A stretch of 64,000 nucleotides of DNA from Blastocystis sp. Blastoise. Taxonomy: Eukaryota > Sar > Bigyra > Opalinata > Blastocystidae. Made by a program: the position numbers and the translations under genes. This document shows positions 18,660 through 34,160 of the stretch, in pieces. Numbering within the stretch: the stretch's first letter is position 1; every line of letters starts with the position of its first letter. The stretch lies in the NCBI GenBank assembly GCA_039096225.1, contig JBBPEB010000032.1, positions 248,001 through 312,000 of the forward strand, read 5' to 3'. The notes beneath the pieces are model-generated. The model was not told where the DNA came from and did no database searches. It saw only the letters and a program-made list of their open reading frames with translations.

Positions 18660-19986
<1,327 letters not shown>

Positions 19987-20435
19987 ACAATTTATACTTG
20001 TTTCTATTTCTAGTCAGAAACATTTTTTTTTTCTATTATTGTTTATTATTGTTTTTAATTCTATTTCTTAGTTTCAATACTATTTCTTGTTCTTTTCTTA
20101 TTATCACTCACGAATTATTTCTTCTAGTTATCTTTCGTCCTTATTTTATGTACTTATTTGTTTTTATTAAGAATATTATTATTATTAGGCACATAATGTA
20201 CATAATTAATATGTGATCTCCTTTCATTGTTTTGTTTAATATAAATCATTTTTTTAAAACAATTATAAAAATTTATTATATAATCTGAATTTTTGTGTAA
20301 GACTAACTTAATTGTTGTGTCAGTTTCTAATAATTATTTAGCTTTCTATTTCCTTATATAAAAGTAATTTCATTAAATTAATAGAGTTATTCAATCATCA
20401 AGAGTCTTGAACGTTGTCTGCTAGTTATTTAGATT
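19987..20435. other. Intergenic region, dehydratase / zinc-ribbon gene
   Basis: AT-rich, no gene recognised. It contains the 3' flank of the dehydratase and the promoter of the next gene, which has the same orientation. Confidence 0.4.
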
Positions 20436-22954
<2,519 letters not shown>

Positions 22955-23687
22955 TTCTATATTTGATAATTATTCTTACTTATTATATATATATACCTAG
23001 TTTATCTATAGTATAAATATTATTTAATCTTTTCTATTCTTTGTTTTATTGATAATAACATATTCTTTTCTTATTTTTTTCTTTTCATTTTCACTATTTT
23101 AATAGTCCTATATATCTATATATCTGTATGTGATTGGTAGCATATATTGATTTTCTTCTTTTTATGTTTTTTCCTCTGTATTTTCTATTTTCATTTGATT
23201 CGTATGTTTTATGTCTTTTGTAGTCGATAGGTTGGGTGATTTCATTGTTCGTTATTAGTTTTGCTACACAATTTATTGTATTATTATACAATATATTTAT
23301 TATATATTGTTTTAACGTTAATGAAACACATTATAGTAAAGTCAAATATCCAAGAATATTATATGACTAAGAAAACTATATATTGATAATAGATCACCAA
23401 ATTTAGTCAAAAACCAATATTCATTTGATTGTCATGTTCTATTTATATAATATTATAAGTGATACTACTTATATAAAGCAAAACAAAAAGCTTTTAACAA
23501 GTTCAATAACAAAAGACAGCTATAAATCAAAAGAAATGAAAATAAATAAAACTAATAAACACATAAAAGAATAAGAATGAATAATAATAGATAAGAACGT
23601 ACTATCTATATATATATTTAGTTTACAAATCAACAAAAAGAAAACATAAAAAAGAAAAATTTTTTTTAAATGAATAACACAACCTAT
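22955..23687. other. Convergent 3' intergenic region
   Basis: Between the ends of the zinc-ribbon gene and the J-domain gene. AT-rich, with no gene recognised. Confidence 0.5.
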
Positions 23688-24100
23688 TTACGACAAATAA
23701 CCGTGATTTTTATCATATTCCTTTCGACGTTCTCGATCTCTTAGCGTAAAATATGCTTCGATAATAGCACGTGACTTTTCCTCAGAATCAGGACCTCTAT
23801 ATATAATATAATTATATATATAATAATTATATATATATATATATATAATAATTAAAAATATATATATACTTATAGAAATCAGGATGATATTTCTTGATTT
23901 CACGTTGAAATGCACGTTTAATATCATCCGTTGTAGCCGTTATAGGAACATCTAAACGGTCGTAATAGGATTCCTCAAAGAAAGACTCGTCATACACAGA
24001 GGATTCAGTTTGTCTGTATATATAATGTTATATATATAATGTTATATATATAATGTTATATATATAATGATATATAAAGTGATATATAATGTCATATAAA

Positions 24101-24142
<42 letters not shown>

Positions 24143-26054
24143 TGAATATTATAAATACTTTTTCTTATTTCGAATTTGTTCTTGTCTTTCTCTCACATCA
24201 TCAAACTTACTTTCATACTAGGGAATATAGAATATAGAATGTATACTTATTATCACAATAAGAACAATATACATAATTATTATAATAAACAGAATAACAA
24301 TCAATATTATTATGATGTTTATTATATACTTATGATAATCATAAATATATACCTCTTCTTCATCAATTCCTAATACTTTCTCAAAATAATCAAATAATCG
24401 CGGGAATCGCTCTCGTCTTCTTCTCATTTTTGCTTCATATGAAAACTGTTTTCTAAATAAATATACATATCAATAATATACAAATTCTAAAAAAGAGGAA
24501 TTCAAATAGTAAAATAACCGTGGTAATTATTTGTATACCTATGTAATTCCTTGAGTTTCTCGGTTTCTCCACTTCGTTCATATAATTTTTCTTTCCTCAT
24601 CATATCATGATATATGCGATTGATATATAACTATACAATATATAGGTTTATACTAATAATTAGTTTTAAATTAGAATAAAATTATATATATATATATATA
24701 TATACTTCTGTGGACCAGTCGTAGAGCATATGAATTAAAGAAATAATCGCGGGAATAATGGTTTTATCCTAAAAATGAATTTATAAAAAACAAAAAATAA
24801 ATACAATTCGGAGTAATGGCACGTGCTTTTCATGTTTGAGCATGTGATATGCATGACCTGAGGGGATTCCAGTGATACCACTTATATATACACAAAAATC
24901 TTTTCTCATTTCACTTGATTCTGCAATAAACACGGGAATATATACCTTTAAATGAAGAAGATATATATATATATATATAGAGAAATATAGGATAGAATAA
25001 TCTATAATAAATTAATAAAAATTATATTTATGATAAAATTCTATAGAATAATAATAAAACTATATGATAAAATAACATACAATACATATATAACAATAGA
25101 AATAAGAATAGTGAAAACATTTATTTATTAATATATAAATATCTTTATACTCTTTTTGTAATAACATTTGTATATGAATATTGTAAATTGTTTAAAATAG
25201 ATTTTTTATTATTGTTATTCAATGTAACAGCTAATTTTGCTTTTTCCTATCATTAAAAATATAATAAAAAAATTATGGAAATGAAATATTAATAGTTTAA
25301 TAATACACAATTAATAATATATAATATATAATATATAATATATAATATATAATATATAATATATAATATATAATATATAATATATAATATATAATATATA
25401 ATATATAGTATATATAATATATAATATATAATATATAATATATATACTTCTTCTTCTACAGCTGTTTGTACAATTTTCCATGCTGTGCTTCTGTACATGC
25501 TCCAAGGATCAACTTCATCTACATCATCCATCATCTCTGAACTAAAGGTAGTTATATCGATTAAACGACTCTTCATCTTGTCTAACTATATATATATATA
25601 TAAATATATACTAATCATTCAAAAACAAAAACAAAAACAAAAAATGTATAACTTAACTTACATATCGTCTGTTATATTCAGATCCAGCATATATCTGACA
25701 CATAGAACGTTTATTTTTATCAATATCATTATAAGATGTTGCTACAGTTGTATTGTCAAATTTTGTATATACATCAAATGAGAAACAGTAAAAAGGTAAA
25801 TAAGCTTTACGTATTTGAGCATTTAATGATGTAATATTTGAATTCTTTGATAGCCAATATGCCAAAGATTCTTGAGCACGGTCATCATCAACTGCAAAAT
25901 ACATACACTTCACATCACCTGTTGTACTGGATGCATAACGAAAAAAAGATGATTGAATCAATGGAAAGTTGTTAGATCCTGTTTTTCTATACAAAGCAGA
26001 AGATACTCTAGAAGAGTAAAGTAATGATTTATATAATAATTGCTTTGTAGCAAA
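23688..26054 (-). CDS. J-domain protein with C-terminal J domain and mitochondrial-type presequence
   Basis: Ten exons join to 444 residues through nine GT-AG introns (36-205 nt). The chosen start at 26054 gives an Arg/Ser-rich presequence (MFATKQLLYKSLLYSSRVSS...FFRYASS) fitting mitochondrial import. The middle (residues 60-360) is not recognised; it includes PWSMYRSTAWKIV, a DYFEKVLGIDEEE block and charged helices. The last 65 residues are a J domain: YYDRLDVPITATTDDIKRAF, then the HPD tripeptide at 404-406 and a helix with RDRERRKEYDKNHG. No G/F region or zinc-finger domain is present, so this is a class III (C-type) J protein that would recruit and stimulate an Hsp70, presumably the organellar one. 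A C-terminal J domain behind a long unique region is unusual. Confidence 0.8.
25312..25445. repeat. ATATAATAT-type short tandem repeat in a J-gene intron
   Basis: About 130 bp of ATATAATAT units inside the intron 25247-25447 of the J-domain gene. Confidence 0.85.
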
Positions 26055-27329
26055 CATATGTATGACGAACAAAGCAAAAAATGATAATATAAAATAATGC
26101 AAAGAACTGATGCTGAACTGAAACTTATTTATTTTTAACTGACTGGTTTTCGCTGAAAATTGCTGGAAGTTGGGGTGTGCCCAGGGTTCGCCAAACTGTA
26201 CTTTGAGTCAAATCTGTACTCCAAGAGAGTCTTTATCTACGCCTTTTGCGTCTAAAAGTATCCATAAAAATTGGCTCTTTTAGGAAATTTGTACTCCAAG
26301 AGAGTCTTCGTGGCGAACCCTGCTGTGTGTCGTATATACCTAGATAATATCAGTTTTGAGACACATTTTTATATCAAGACAATTCTCTGTGAATAAATTG
26401 TTTTAGATATTAAATCAACTTGGTTCTCATTATGCATTGGGTGATGATAGATTCGATGAATGACTAAGGTCATCCTAGAGAAATATTAAAATGTCAATGA
26501 CAAAAATATTTTGAATCATTACTTGAAGGTTATTCTAAACTACTATACATATAGTTTACATAAGTTTAGAATACAGGAATTATATTTATATAGAAAGAGT
26601 GAAGAGAAAAAAGTGATTTACATAAGTGATAAGTTATTTGATTCAATTAATATTAAAACAGTTTGTATCTGCATTGCTGAAATTAATTTTAAATTGTTAA
26701 CGATAATGCACATAAAGTTAATGTCAATGGATCATAGAAAAGTGAAGAAATCAACAAAAACAAAACAAAAATAAGACACTATAGAATTATAAAGAAAAAT
26801 AAAATAATTTTCAAGCCACAGATGACTACATAGAACACTAAACTAAAGAAATCTATTCTAATATATATATGCATATATATATAAACAATAATAATCATGA
26901 TAAAGAAATCAAAGAGAAATGCAATTGAATAACACAAATTGATAGTAATGAAAGCAGTATTTATTATAAATTATTTATCATATTAATATCTAATATATAT
27001 ACATATAAAGAAGTAAGAAAAAATACAGATGAAAAACAAAAAATATATATATATATATAATATATATATATATATAGTATATTGAATACTAAATCTTCAA
27101 AAATATTTATGGAATAAAAAATAACTATATCTATAAACTATGAGAAAAAGAAATAAAAAGAAATTATATGAATATATATATATATAAATCTATATAATTA
27201 TAGATGGAAATATAAATATTATATATATATTTTGTAAATAAAAGTAAAGTTAACACGAGTTTTCACAACAATACATAATATATATATATAAGAGAAATAT
27301 ATATATGTATATATATATAAATATATATA
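26055..27329. other. Intergenic region with one small repeat element
   Basis: 1.27 kb between the J-domain gene start and the GT49 stop, both on the minus strand. It contains the inverted-repeat element at 26182-26322. An 87-codon open frame at 26511-26774 has no similarity that I recognise and lysine/isoleucine-rich composition expected by chance, so I do not call it. Confidence 0.5.
26182..26322. mobile_element. Putative MITE, hAT-like terminal inverted repeats
   Basis: A 141-bp stretch bounded by perfect 12-bp inverted repeats, CAGGGTTCGCCA at 26182-26193 and TGGCGAACCCTG at 26311-26322. Inside is a 19-bp perfect direct repeat, TGTACTCCAAGAGAGTCTT, at 26215-26233 and 26290-26308. The start CAGGG resembles hAT-superfamily termini. 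It is more GC-rich than its surroundings and has no coding capacity. The 8-bp flanks (GGTGTGCC and CTGTGTGT) do not form a clean target duplication, so the class is uncertain. Confidence 0.55.
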
Positions 27330-29238
27330 TTAATCACAGAAATAGACAACAGATTTATCTTTATGATTGTGTTTCAATTCCGTTAAGAACTGTTTATATA
27401 AAGAGGTCTGTTTGAAGTTAGGATCATTATAATGAGAATACCATTCACGCTTTATTTGGTTCCTATATATATATATATAGGTAAAGAATTATTTGTTTTT
27501 ATATAATAGATATATATATAATAAATATAATAAATATAATAAATAATAAATATAATATATATAATAAATATAATAAATATATAATAAATATAATAAATAT
27601 AATAAATATAATAAATATAATAAATATAATAAATATAATAAATATAATAAATATATATATATACATATCATTTGGCATTTCTATAATAAATCCATGATTA
27701 AGAATACTAAATGTATACCCAGTATAACGAAGATACTCTATATATTGGATATGATTATAACCGAAATCGACGAATCGCTCGTCAAAAAGGGGCATTGAAA
27801 CGGTCTTCTTCATAAATATATATCTATATAATAAATATATTAAAATATAATATAAGATAATAAATGAAAATAATATGATTCTATACAAGTATTATATATA
27901 TATATATATGGTTCTTGAATATGATTTTTAAAACATTCAAATTGTGAGTATTTTGATTCTTTGTTGAAATCAAAAAACCATTCTTCATAATGATATAACT
28001 ATATATATATATATTGTAACTTTTTATATTCATTTAATATCTACTATATTTATATATAAAATATTCATATAAAATTAAAATAGATAGTTATATATATATA
28101 TATATAAATGTGTATTAGCTTGATAATGAATAGGAAGACAATCATAAGTATCTATACAATCGACTAACTCCTTCTTATCCTTAGGATATGAATTGGATAT
28201 TCTATATATATATATATATAGAATTATTAAAAAATTAAAATATATATAATAATAATTTATATTATAAAACTTATATATAGAATTATTAAAAAATTAAAAT
28301 ATAATAATAATAAAGCTATCCTATAACTTATTATATATATATACGAATTCAATACAGATTCTTTATTAGAAAATTGTTTTCTATATTTATATTCAAAGGC
28401 AGGAACAACAATAACATTCTTTGAATTATTTAATAGAGATGAAGGAAGAGATAATAAAGATTGATCTAAATCCACTATATATATGTATATAAAGTGAAAA
28501 TCCAATAAACATCATCATATATAATAATTTCAAAAAAAAAACTCTGATAAAAACTATAAAAAAAAGTATATAATATTAAAAAATACCTGAAGGAAGCATG
28601 TCAATATCAAGAATGAGCATATATTTGGTTGTAACAGCTTTTATTGATATATTTCTTAATTTATTAATTGGATATATAGCATTATTGTCTTTCTTCACGG
28701 GAATGAATGTAACTTGAGATGAAAAATGATGATTTTGTTTGAATTTCTGTAAAGCTAATACTCCATTGGAATCAATCAAAACAGATATGATAATAGGTCT
28801 ATGGATTATTAACAAAATAGAATCATGAAACAAAATAGATATATGATATAGGTCATATTTAAAGGAAGAAAATCACAGTATATATATTCTAGATCAATAT
28901 GTAATAAATAAAAAACATACCCAGACCAACGTTCTATCATGTAAGGTAAATACACAAGATAATCAACACTATAAGAATAAGTGAATCACTAAGATATGTT
29001 AAATCAAGATACCTGCAATGTGTAACAATTGTTATTTCATTTTGAGGAGAAGTCAAATTTGAATGTGTATTCATGTTTGAATCCCTAAGATGCCTAGATT
29101 TCGTATTTGAAGATTCTAAAGAAGAAGGCATTGAATTACCAGTTACCATGAATACAAAACTAGCAGATATAAAGATAAGAAAGAAGTATTAAATAGAATA
29201 TACGAAAGGAATAAAAGTGTAAGAATATGATTATTCAT
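27330..29238 (-). CDS. LARGE-like glycosyltransferase, GT49 family (copy A)
   Basis: Nine exons (29238-29204, 29159-29013, 28968-28921, 28798-28587, 28474-28345, 28201-28108, 27998-27910, 27823-27665, 27462-27330) give 348 residues. The first exon supplies a signal peptide or anchor (MNNHILTLLFLSFVFMV). Family blocks in order: ITIVTHC, IERWSGPIIISVLIDS, YPINKLRNISIKAVTTKYMLILDIDMLP with DxD at 141-143, VIVVPAFEYKYRK, then [25 protein letters not shown]. Such enzymes act in the Golgi; LARGE makes a xylose-glucuronate polymer and the related B4GAT1 a GlcA linkage, but donor specificity is unknown here. Introns 6 and 7 have TT and AT in place of the donor GT, while all other introns are normal; the reading frame otherwise is intact. 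It may be functional, newly decaying or affected by base-call error. Confidence 0.82.
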
Positions 29239-30007
29239 CTTTAAATTATGATACGAATAAAAGGAATATATATGATAAAGGAATGATTATTTGTAGAAAC
29301 AATTCACCAACTACGAAATGTCCACAAATTTTGTAAACATCTGTTTTATTGTGTTTTTCGTAATCAAGAAAAGTTTAATATACTCTCATTCTCATGTTAA
29401 GCATTCACTTTATATGAATAATTTATATCTGAATCGATATAGATATAGATATCGTATTCGTTTTGAATACGTTAGACATTCATCAACATTAATTTGAATT
29501 TTATTCATGAATTATGCTTTTGAAATAGTTAAAAACAGTAGTATATAATATCAGAACTCGATTCGATTCAGAAATAATAATTTATTTTTAATGTTAAAAA
29601 AGTTAATTGTCCTCCTATGTGAGTCAATAATGTATTTGAGTATAATTCATTCATTTTTCGTTATAACAAATGAATATATAAAAAATATAACTCGTAAAAA
29701 AATATAAAAATGAGTTTGACACATCATATTCCAACAGTATATATATATGATAATGTAGTTAAAGGAAATACAAGATAGAAATATTAATAATTAATTGATA
29801 ATATAAAGCAGGAGTTAATGAGATTTAAAAAAAATATATTTAGAAATATATTTATAATAATTAGAGTAATAAGAATTTAATTTCCAAGGAAAAAGTACAG
29901 ATTGTCTTTGAGTTTTATTATCAATCTTTTTTTTACTGTTTTATGAATAGAAAGTGAGTTTTATTTATAATAAAAATAATTTTTATTATTGATTATCTTT
30001 TATTAAG
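29239..30007. other. Divergent intergenic region, GT49 copy A / dynamitin
   Basis: Both neighbouring genes start here and are transcribed outward, so two promoters are expected in 769 bp. A small palindrome CGTATTC...GAATACG lies at about 29452-29470. Nothing else recognised. Confidence 0.4.
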
Positions 30008-31523
30008 ATGAATAAGGACGATATTGAAGTTTTTGAGACTTTTCCTGAAATTGAGAGTAAACCCGTTCAAGTTCCTGGAGATATAGTGGATTCAAGTATT
30101 ATATCTGAATCTCAGACAAAAACGGATGGTTACAAGACACTACTTCAGAATAATGTTCAAAATTCTGGCCGATATGAAGGTTATGGTGAAACAACTGATT
30201 TATATGCAAAGTTCTTACATATAAAGAAGGATTTTGATACTCTTAGTCAACAATTAAAGAAATATACAAAGCCTGTAAGTAGTAATTTATTTTATGAACT
30301 TGCCTTTATAAATTTAATGCTTTTGAATATAATATATATACTATTTAATTCTTTAGTGTGATGATCGTATCAATAATCCAAGTCAAGTTATTGATTTCGT
30401 AGAGAAATATAATAATAATTTAATGAATAATAGTAGTATTCATGAACTTCATGTATATATTAATATATTCTTTTTTATTCTTATCATTATTTTTTATTCT
30501 TATCATTATTTTTTATTCTTATCATTATATTTATTCTTATCATTATTTTTGAATATCATAATATATTATATTATATATATAGGATATTGATGTTTTAAAT
30601 CATGATATTCATTTAGCTAAAGCAAGTGATAAACAATGTATATAAATATGATTTATAACTATATATGATATAACTATATATAATAATATACTATATATGA
30701 TATTATAACTATATATGATATTATAACTATATATGATATTATAACTATATATAATAATATACTATATATAATAATATACTATATATAATAATATACTATA
30801 TATAACTATATATATAGCTAATATTCAATATACAATGTTTTCATCTCCTACTCTATCTGTTGAACCTTCTAAATTCTTGAAATTACAAGAACAAGTATTA
30901 CGAATGAAAGACATATTAACTATTCTTCAATCTACCTTTGGTAAACAAACAGATATAGAAGAGAGTATTGTTACAATGGAAAAGAAAATAGAATTATTAG
31001 ATGAATTTAATTTAAAAAATCTTAGAAACTTATTAGTTGTATATATATTAATATTTTTTTTTAATTATTTATTTATTGATTATTATATATATATATTTAA
31101 AATTTTATATATATTATAAAGTAATATATATATTTTTTACACATTCTTTTTTTCTCTATATATATATTTTAGGTATTAAACCGTGAGATTCCTTTATCCA
31201 ATACATTCTTAGCTCAGAACTTTGGATTTACAGATGATGAACAAGTTATTTTACAATATACACAGGATAAATTAATGAAATTAAATACTTTTGTAGAAGA
31301 CGTTACTATACTTGTCAATACTATTAAGAATGAAGAAAAGAAATATAAACAAGTTGCTTCTATCTCTGAAAGACTTCATAATCTTATAGTTAAACAAGAA
31401 ACACTTATGGCTGATATGAAACGAGATCAACTTGCTCTTCATAAAGTCGATCAATCTTTAGATCAAACTCTTCAAACAATGGAACAAAATATCATTGTTA
31501 TTAAACAACGTCTTGGAAAGTAA
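30008..31523 (+). CDS. DCTN2: Dynactin subunit 2 (dynamitin, p50)
   Basis: Five exons (30008-30274, 30357-30452, 30583-30637, 30818-31038, 31173-31523) join to 329 residues, somewhat shorter than animal dynamitin (about 400). The acidic N-terminus with DIEVFETFPE, then GRYEGYGETTDLYAKFLHIKKDF, matches the family start (VYET..., then the YExLGxxxxxxQKY block). The rest is predicted coiled coil and ends in IIVIKQRLGK, like the SIDERMKKLGK end of animal dynamitin. It is a structural subunit of the dynactin shoulder that links cytoplasmic dynein to cargo, so the organism should have cytoplasmic dynein and dynactin. Introns are 82-180 nt and GT-AG; intron 3 contains an 18-20-bp TA-rich minisatellite. 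Confidence 0.85.
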
Positions 31524-31788
31524 ATTAAAAATATATTATTTTCTTTTATTTCTCTTTTTATATATATATCTATAATTTTGTTATTGTTGTTGACAATATA
31601 GAATCGTCTACAAAAATATATATATATATAGAATTAATAATAGACTACTTAATAAAAAAAAAAAACACAACTCTATGAAAATAGAATATCTGGTAGTTTC
31701 ATTGTAACATAACTTAAAATAAAATCAACCATGACATACTTTAGTTACCTGCAATAACTCGAGTTGTTCATAGATAAGAATATTTTTT
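31524..31788. other. Convergent 3' intergenic region
   Basis: Short AT-rich region between the ends of dynamitin and eS27. No gene recognised. Confidence 0.5.
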
Positions 31789-32327
31789 TTAGTTCTTTCT
31801 ACGATAAGAACAATCGCCTTGGAAAGCAACCTTACCTCCGGTAGGATGGCAAAGAACTTGAGAACAACCATATATATGAATGATCATTAATAAATTTTTA
31901 TGACTAGTAAATAATAATTCAAATATAGAGTATATCAATAAATCAACGAACTCAAAAAAAAAATATCATTGTATATAATAAAAAAATAAGGAAATTTACA
32001 AAAAAGTATTTCATATTTATATAAATTGATAATAAAAAATATACCCTTGGCACATAATGACAGATTGAGCATGGCTGAAAACAGTAGTAATAAAAAAGAA
32101 GAAATAGAAAAAAAATAATTGAGAAAAAAAATTAATGGAGTAACAGTTACGGCACTTAACATCCATGAAATAGCTGTTAGGAGCTTGAACAAGACGCTTC
32201 AGCTTGTGTTTTCTGTTTTCTTCAGAAGCATTAGGATTACGAAGATCACTGACCAATACGAACAAGAAAATAAGCATATCATCCCAAAATATGAACTAAT
32301 ATATAAAAATAGTCATAAACATACCAT
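31789..32327 (-). CDS. RPS27: 40S ribosomal protein eS27 (RPS27), with irregular intron boundaries
   Basis: Coding parts lie at about 32253-32045 and 31867-31789, with a possible single-codon first exon ATG at 32325-32327 directly followed by GTATGT. Recognisable blocks are [60 protein letters not shown] and CSYRRKN. The zinc ribbon ligands are C-x2-C twice (KCRNC, MCQGC). eS27 is a core protein of the 40S subunit. Three places do not fit. The start cannot be joined in frame by GT-AG. A 45-nt T-rich in-frame insertion sits between CYSI and TTVF. The last intron needs a GG acceptor to keep CxxC spacing, or else an upstream TAG that adds 12 residues. The gene is certain, its exact exon ends are not. 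Confidence 0.85.
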
Positions 32328-34003
32328 TTTTGTTTGTGTTAATACAAAACTATTGCAGGAAAATAATATAATATTCTTGACCTGTTTTCAACATCAACCA
32401 CACATAAAAAGAAAGAATAAATAACAAAAAAAGAATTTTTTTTATTGGCTGATTTTTGGTCGAAATGAATATGTCAAGAGAATTATTACATGCTATTGGA
32501 TCAAATTTTAAAAACCATCTCAAATTGACAAAAATATATTTATCACTATTGATTTGTCAAAAATAGTTTTTATTCTAGAAATTTGACATTTATTTTTCTT
32601 GTTTTTTCTTTTTAAATATTTTATGTATCATAAATAGAAAAATAGTCTTTATTGTACTCTTATTTTGATTGGTTTACCAAATACATACATAATATTGTTT
32701 TTATAATAAAAAAGAACAAATTATGTTTTTTGTTAATCATTTTTATTCATCTTATTCTTTTTAATTTGCGTTTACTATTGAGAATGAATGAGAAACAGTA
32801 AAAGAAAAGTAAAAACATAAAACTTTTATATACTTTGAAATTATTATCAGCTATTTTTTTATTTCTGAAGAATTTGGTTAAAGAATTGAATACTCAGATT
32901 TCGTTATTATCTGATTATTATCAAATTAAATTATAATAATTCTGATTCTTCTAATTATGACAATTTCTTTTTGAATTTTATGATTGTAAAAATATCGTCT
33001 TTGACAATTTTATATAGGACGTAATCAACAGTAGAATATGAATGCATACAAGTAATTCTCTACTCTTTATATATTTGATTTGAGCAGAAAAATTGGAAAA
33101 GGTAAGTCACAAAATAAAAACTGATGCTATTAAATATAAATTTCATGTAAAAAAAAATAATGTCAGCAAAATAGTCTAGAATTTTAGGTTTCTTTGTAAT
33201 AGAATACAAATAACAAAATTTATACTATGTACATTATAATCAGTTCAATGTAAACAGTATTAACAAACCTTATGCTTATTTCAAGGTATTTTCAAAACAC
33301 AATACGGTATTCGGTTATAAACAAAAGGTTCAAAGTGATACAATCCTAATAAGCACTATGCTATAGTTAATAAACGCTATAAATTGACTACCTAAAATGA
33401 AATAAAAATCTGAAGATAAGCCAAAACACAAATTAGTAGAACAATAAAAAAAGAAGCAAAAGAATGTTAATATGTTCCCTTCTAAAGTAGTCCATAAATC
33501 TCGTTCATTCAATGAATCTTTCAATGCTGTCAAAGAAAGCCAATGAAAAAAGAGTCTGTGATGACACAACCATTTCGATTTTGGGATGTCAAAAAAATAT
33601 TCGTGATTATATGCAAGAAATAAGTGGAGAAAGATATATTTCCACAAATCTCATGTTTTCTCACGTTGGAATTTCTTTGTTGATTACTTCGAGTAATGCC
33701 GATACGATCTCGAAACTTCGAAACGAGATATAAGTTGAAGAACAGGTTTTAGAAACTGTAGTGTTTAGTATTCTTTGCGTACAGTGATCAACTTTTTATT
33801 ATAAAAATCATACAACATTTCTGTCAAACAATCTTTTTTACAATTATTTATAAAATAAACAGAGGAATTAGGGCATCAAGATCTGGTATAGAGATAATTT
33901 CCAATTTCAACTTTTTTGCATATACCTTTGTTTTAGAGTTTTAGGTACATTGTATGTTTGTGTTTTTATTGTTAGCATTCTATTATTGATATAGTACGCA
34001 AAG
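32328..34003. other. Divergent intergenic region, eS27 / FAIM-like gene
   Basis: 1.7 kb, AT-rich. It holds the promoters of the two flanking genes and the weak small ORF at 33512-33733. No other gene or RNA recognised. Confidence 0.4.
33512..33733 (+). CDS. Small hypothetical ORF, 73 codons
   Basis: An ATG-to-TAA frame with less AT-biased codons than the surrounding spacer (for example GCC, ACG, TCG, CGA, GAG) and a plausible mixed composition, including LMFSHVGISLLITSSNADTISKL. I do not recognise it. It could be a small gene, a remnant of a larger one or chance; a second frame, starting at 33472, overlaps it. Confidence 0.25.
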   Translation: MNLSMLSKKANEKRVCDDTTISILGCQKNIRDYMQEISGERYISTNLMFSHVGISLLITSSNADTISKLRNEI

Positions 34004-34129
34004 ATGGCTCCCAAAGACGATTTTGATTTTGATGATGATGAGGAAGTCGAAGAAGTCGAAGAAGTAGAAGAAGTAGAAGAAGAAGAAGAGGAAGAAGAAG
34101 AAGTTGAAGAAGAAGAAGTTGAAGAAGTT

Positions 34130-34160
<31 letters not shown>

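Noticed and set aside
24846-24879. Possible 34-nt intron (GTATATATAAG...CCCTCAG) inside exon 4 of the J-domain gene
   Set aside because: Removing it shifts the frame; reading through keeps an open frame that joins correctly to the next exon.
26511-26774. 87-codon open frame in the spacer
   Set aside because: No similarity, AT-driven composition and no support from neighbours.
33330-33647. Minus-strand open frame overlapping the small ORF at 33512
   Set aside because: No recognisable domain and random-like composition; treated as a shadow.
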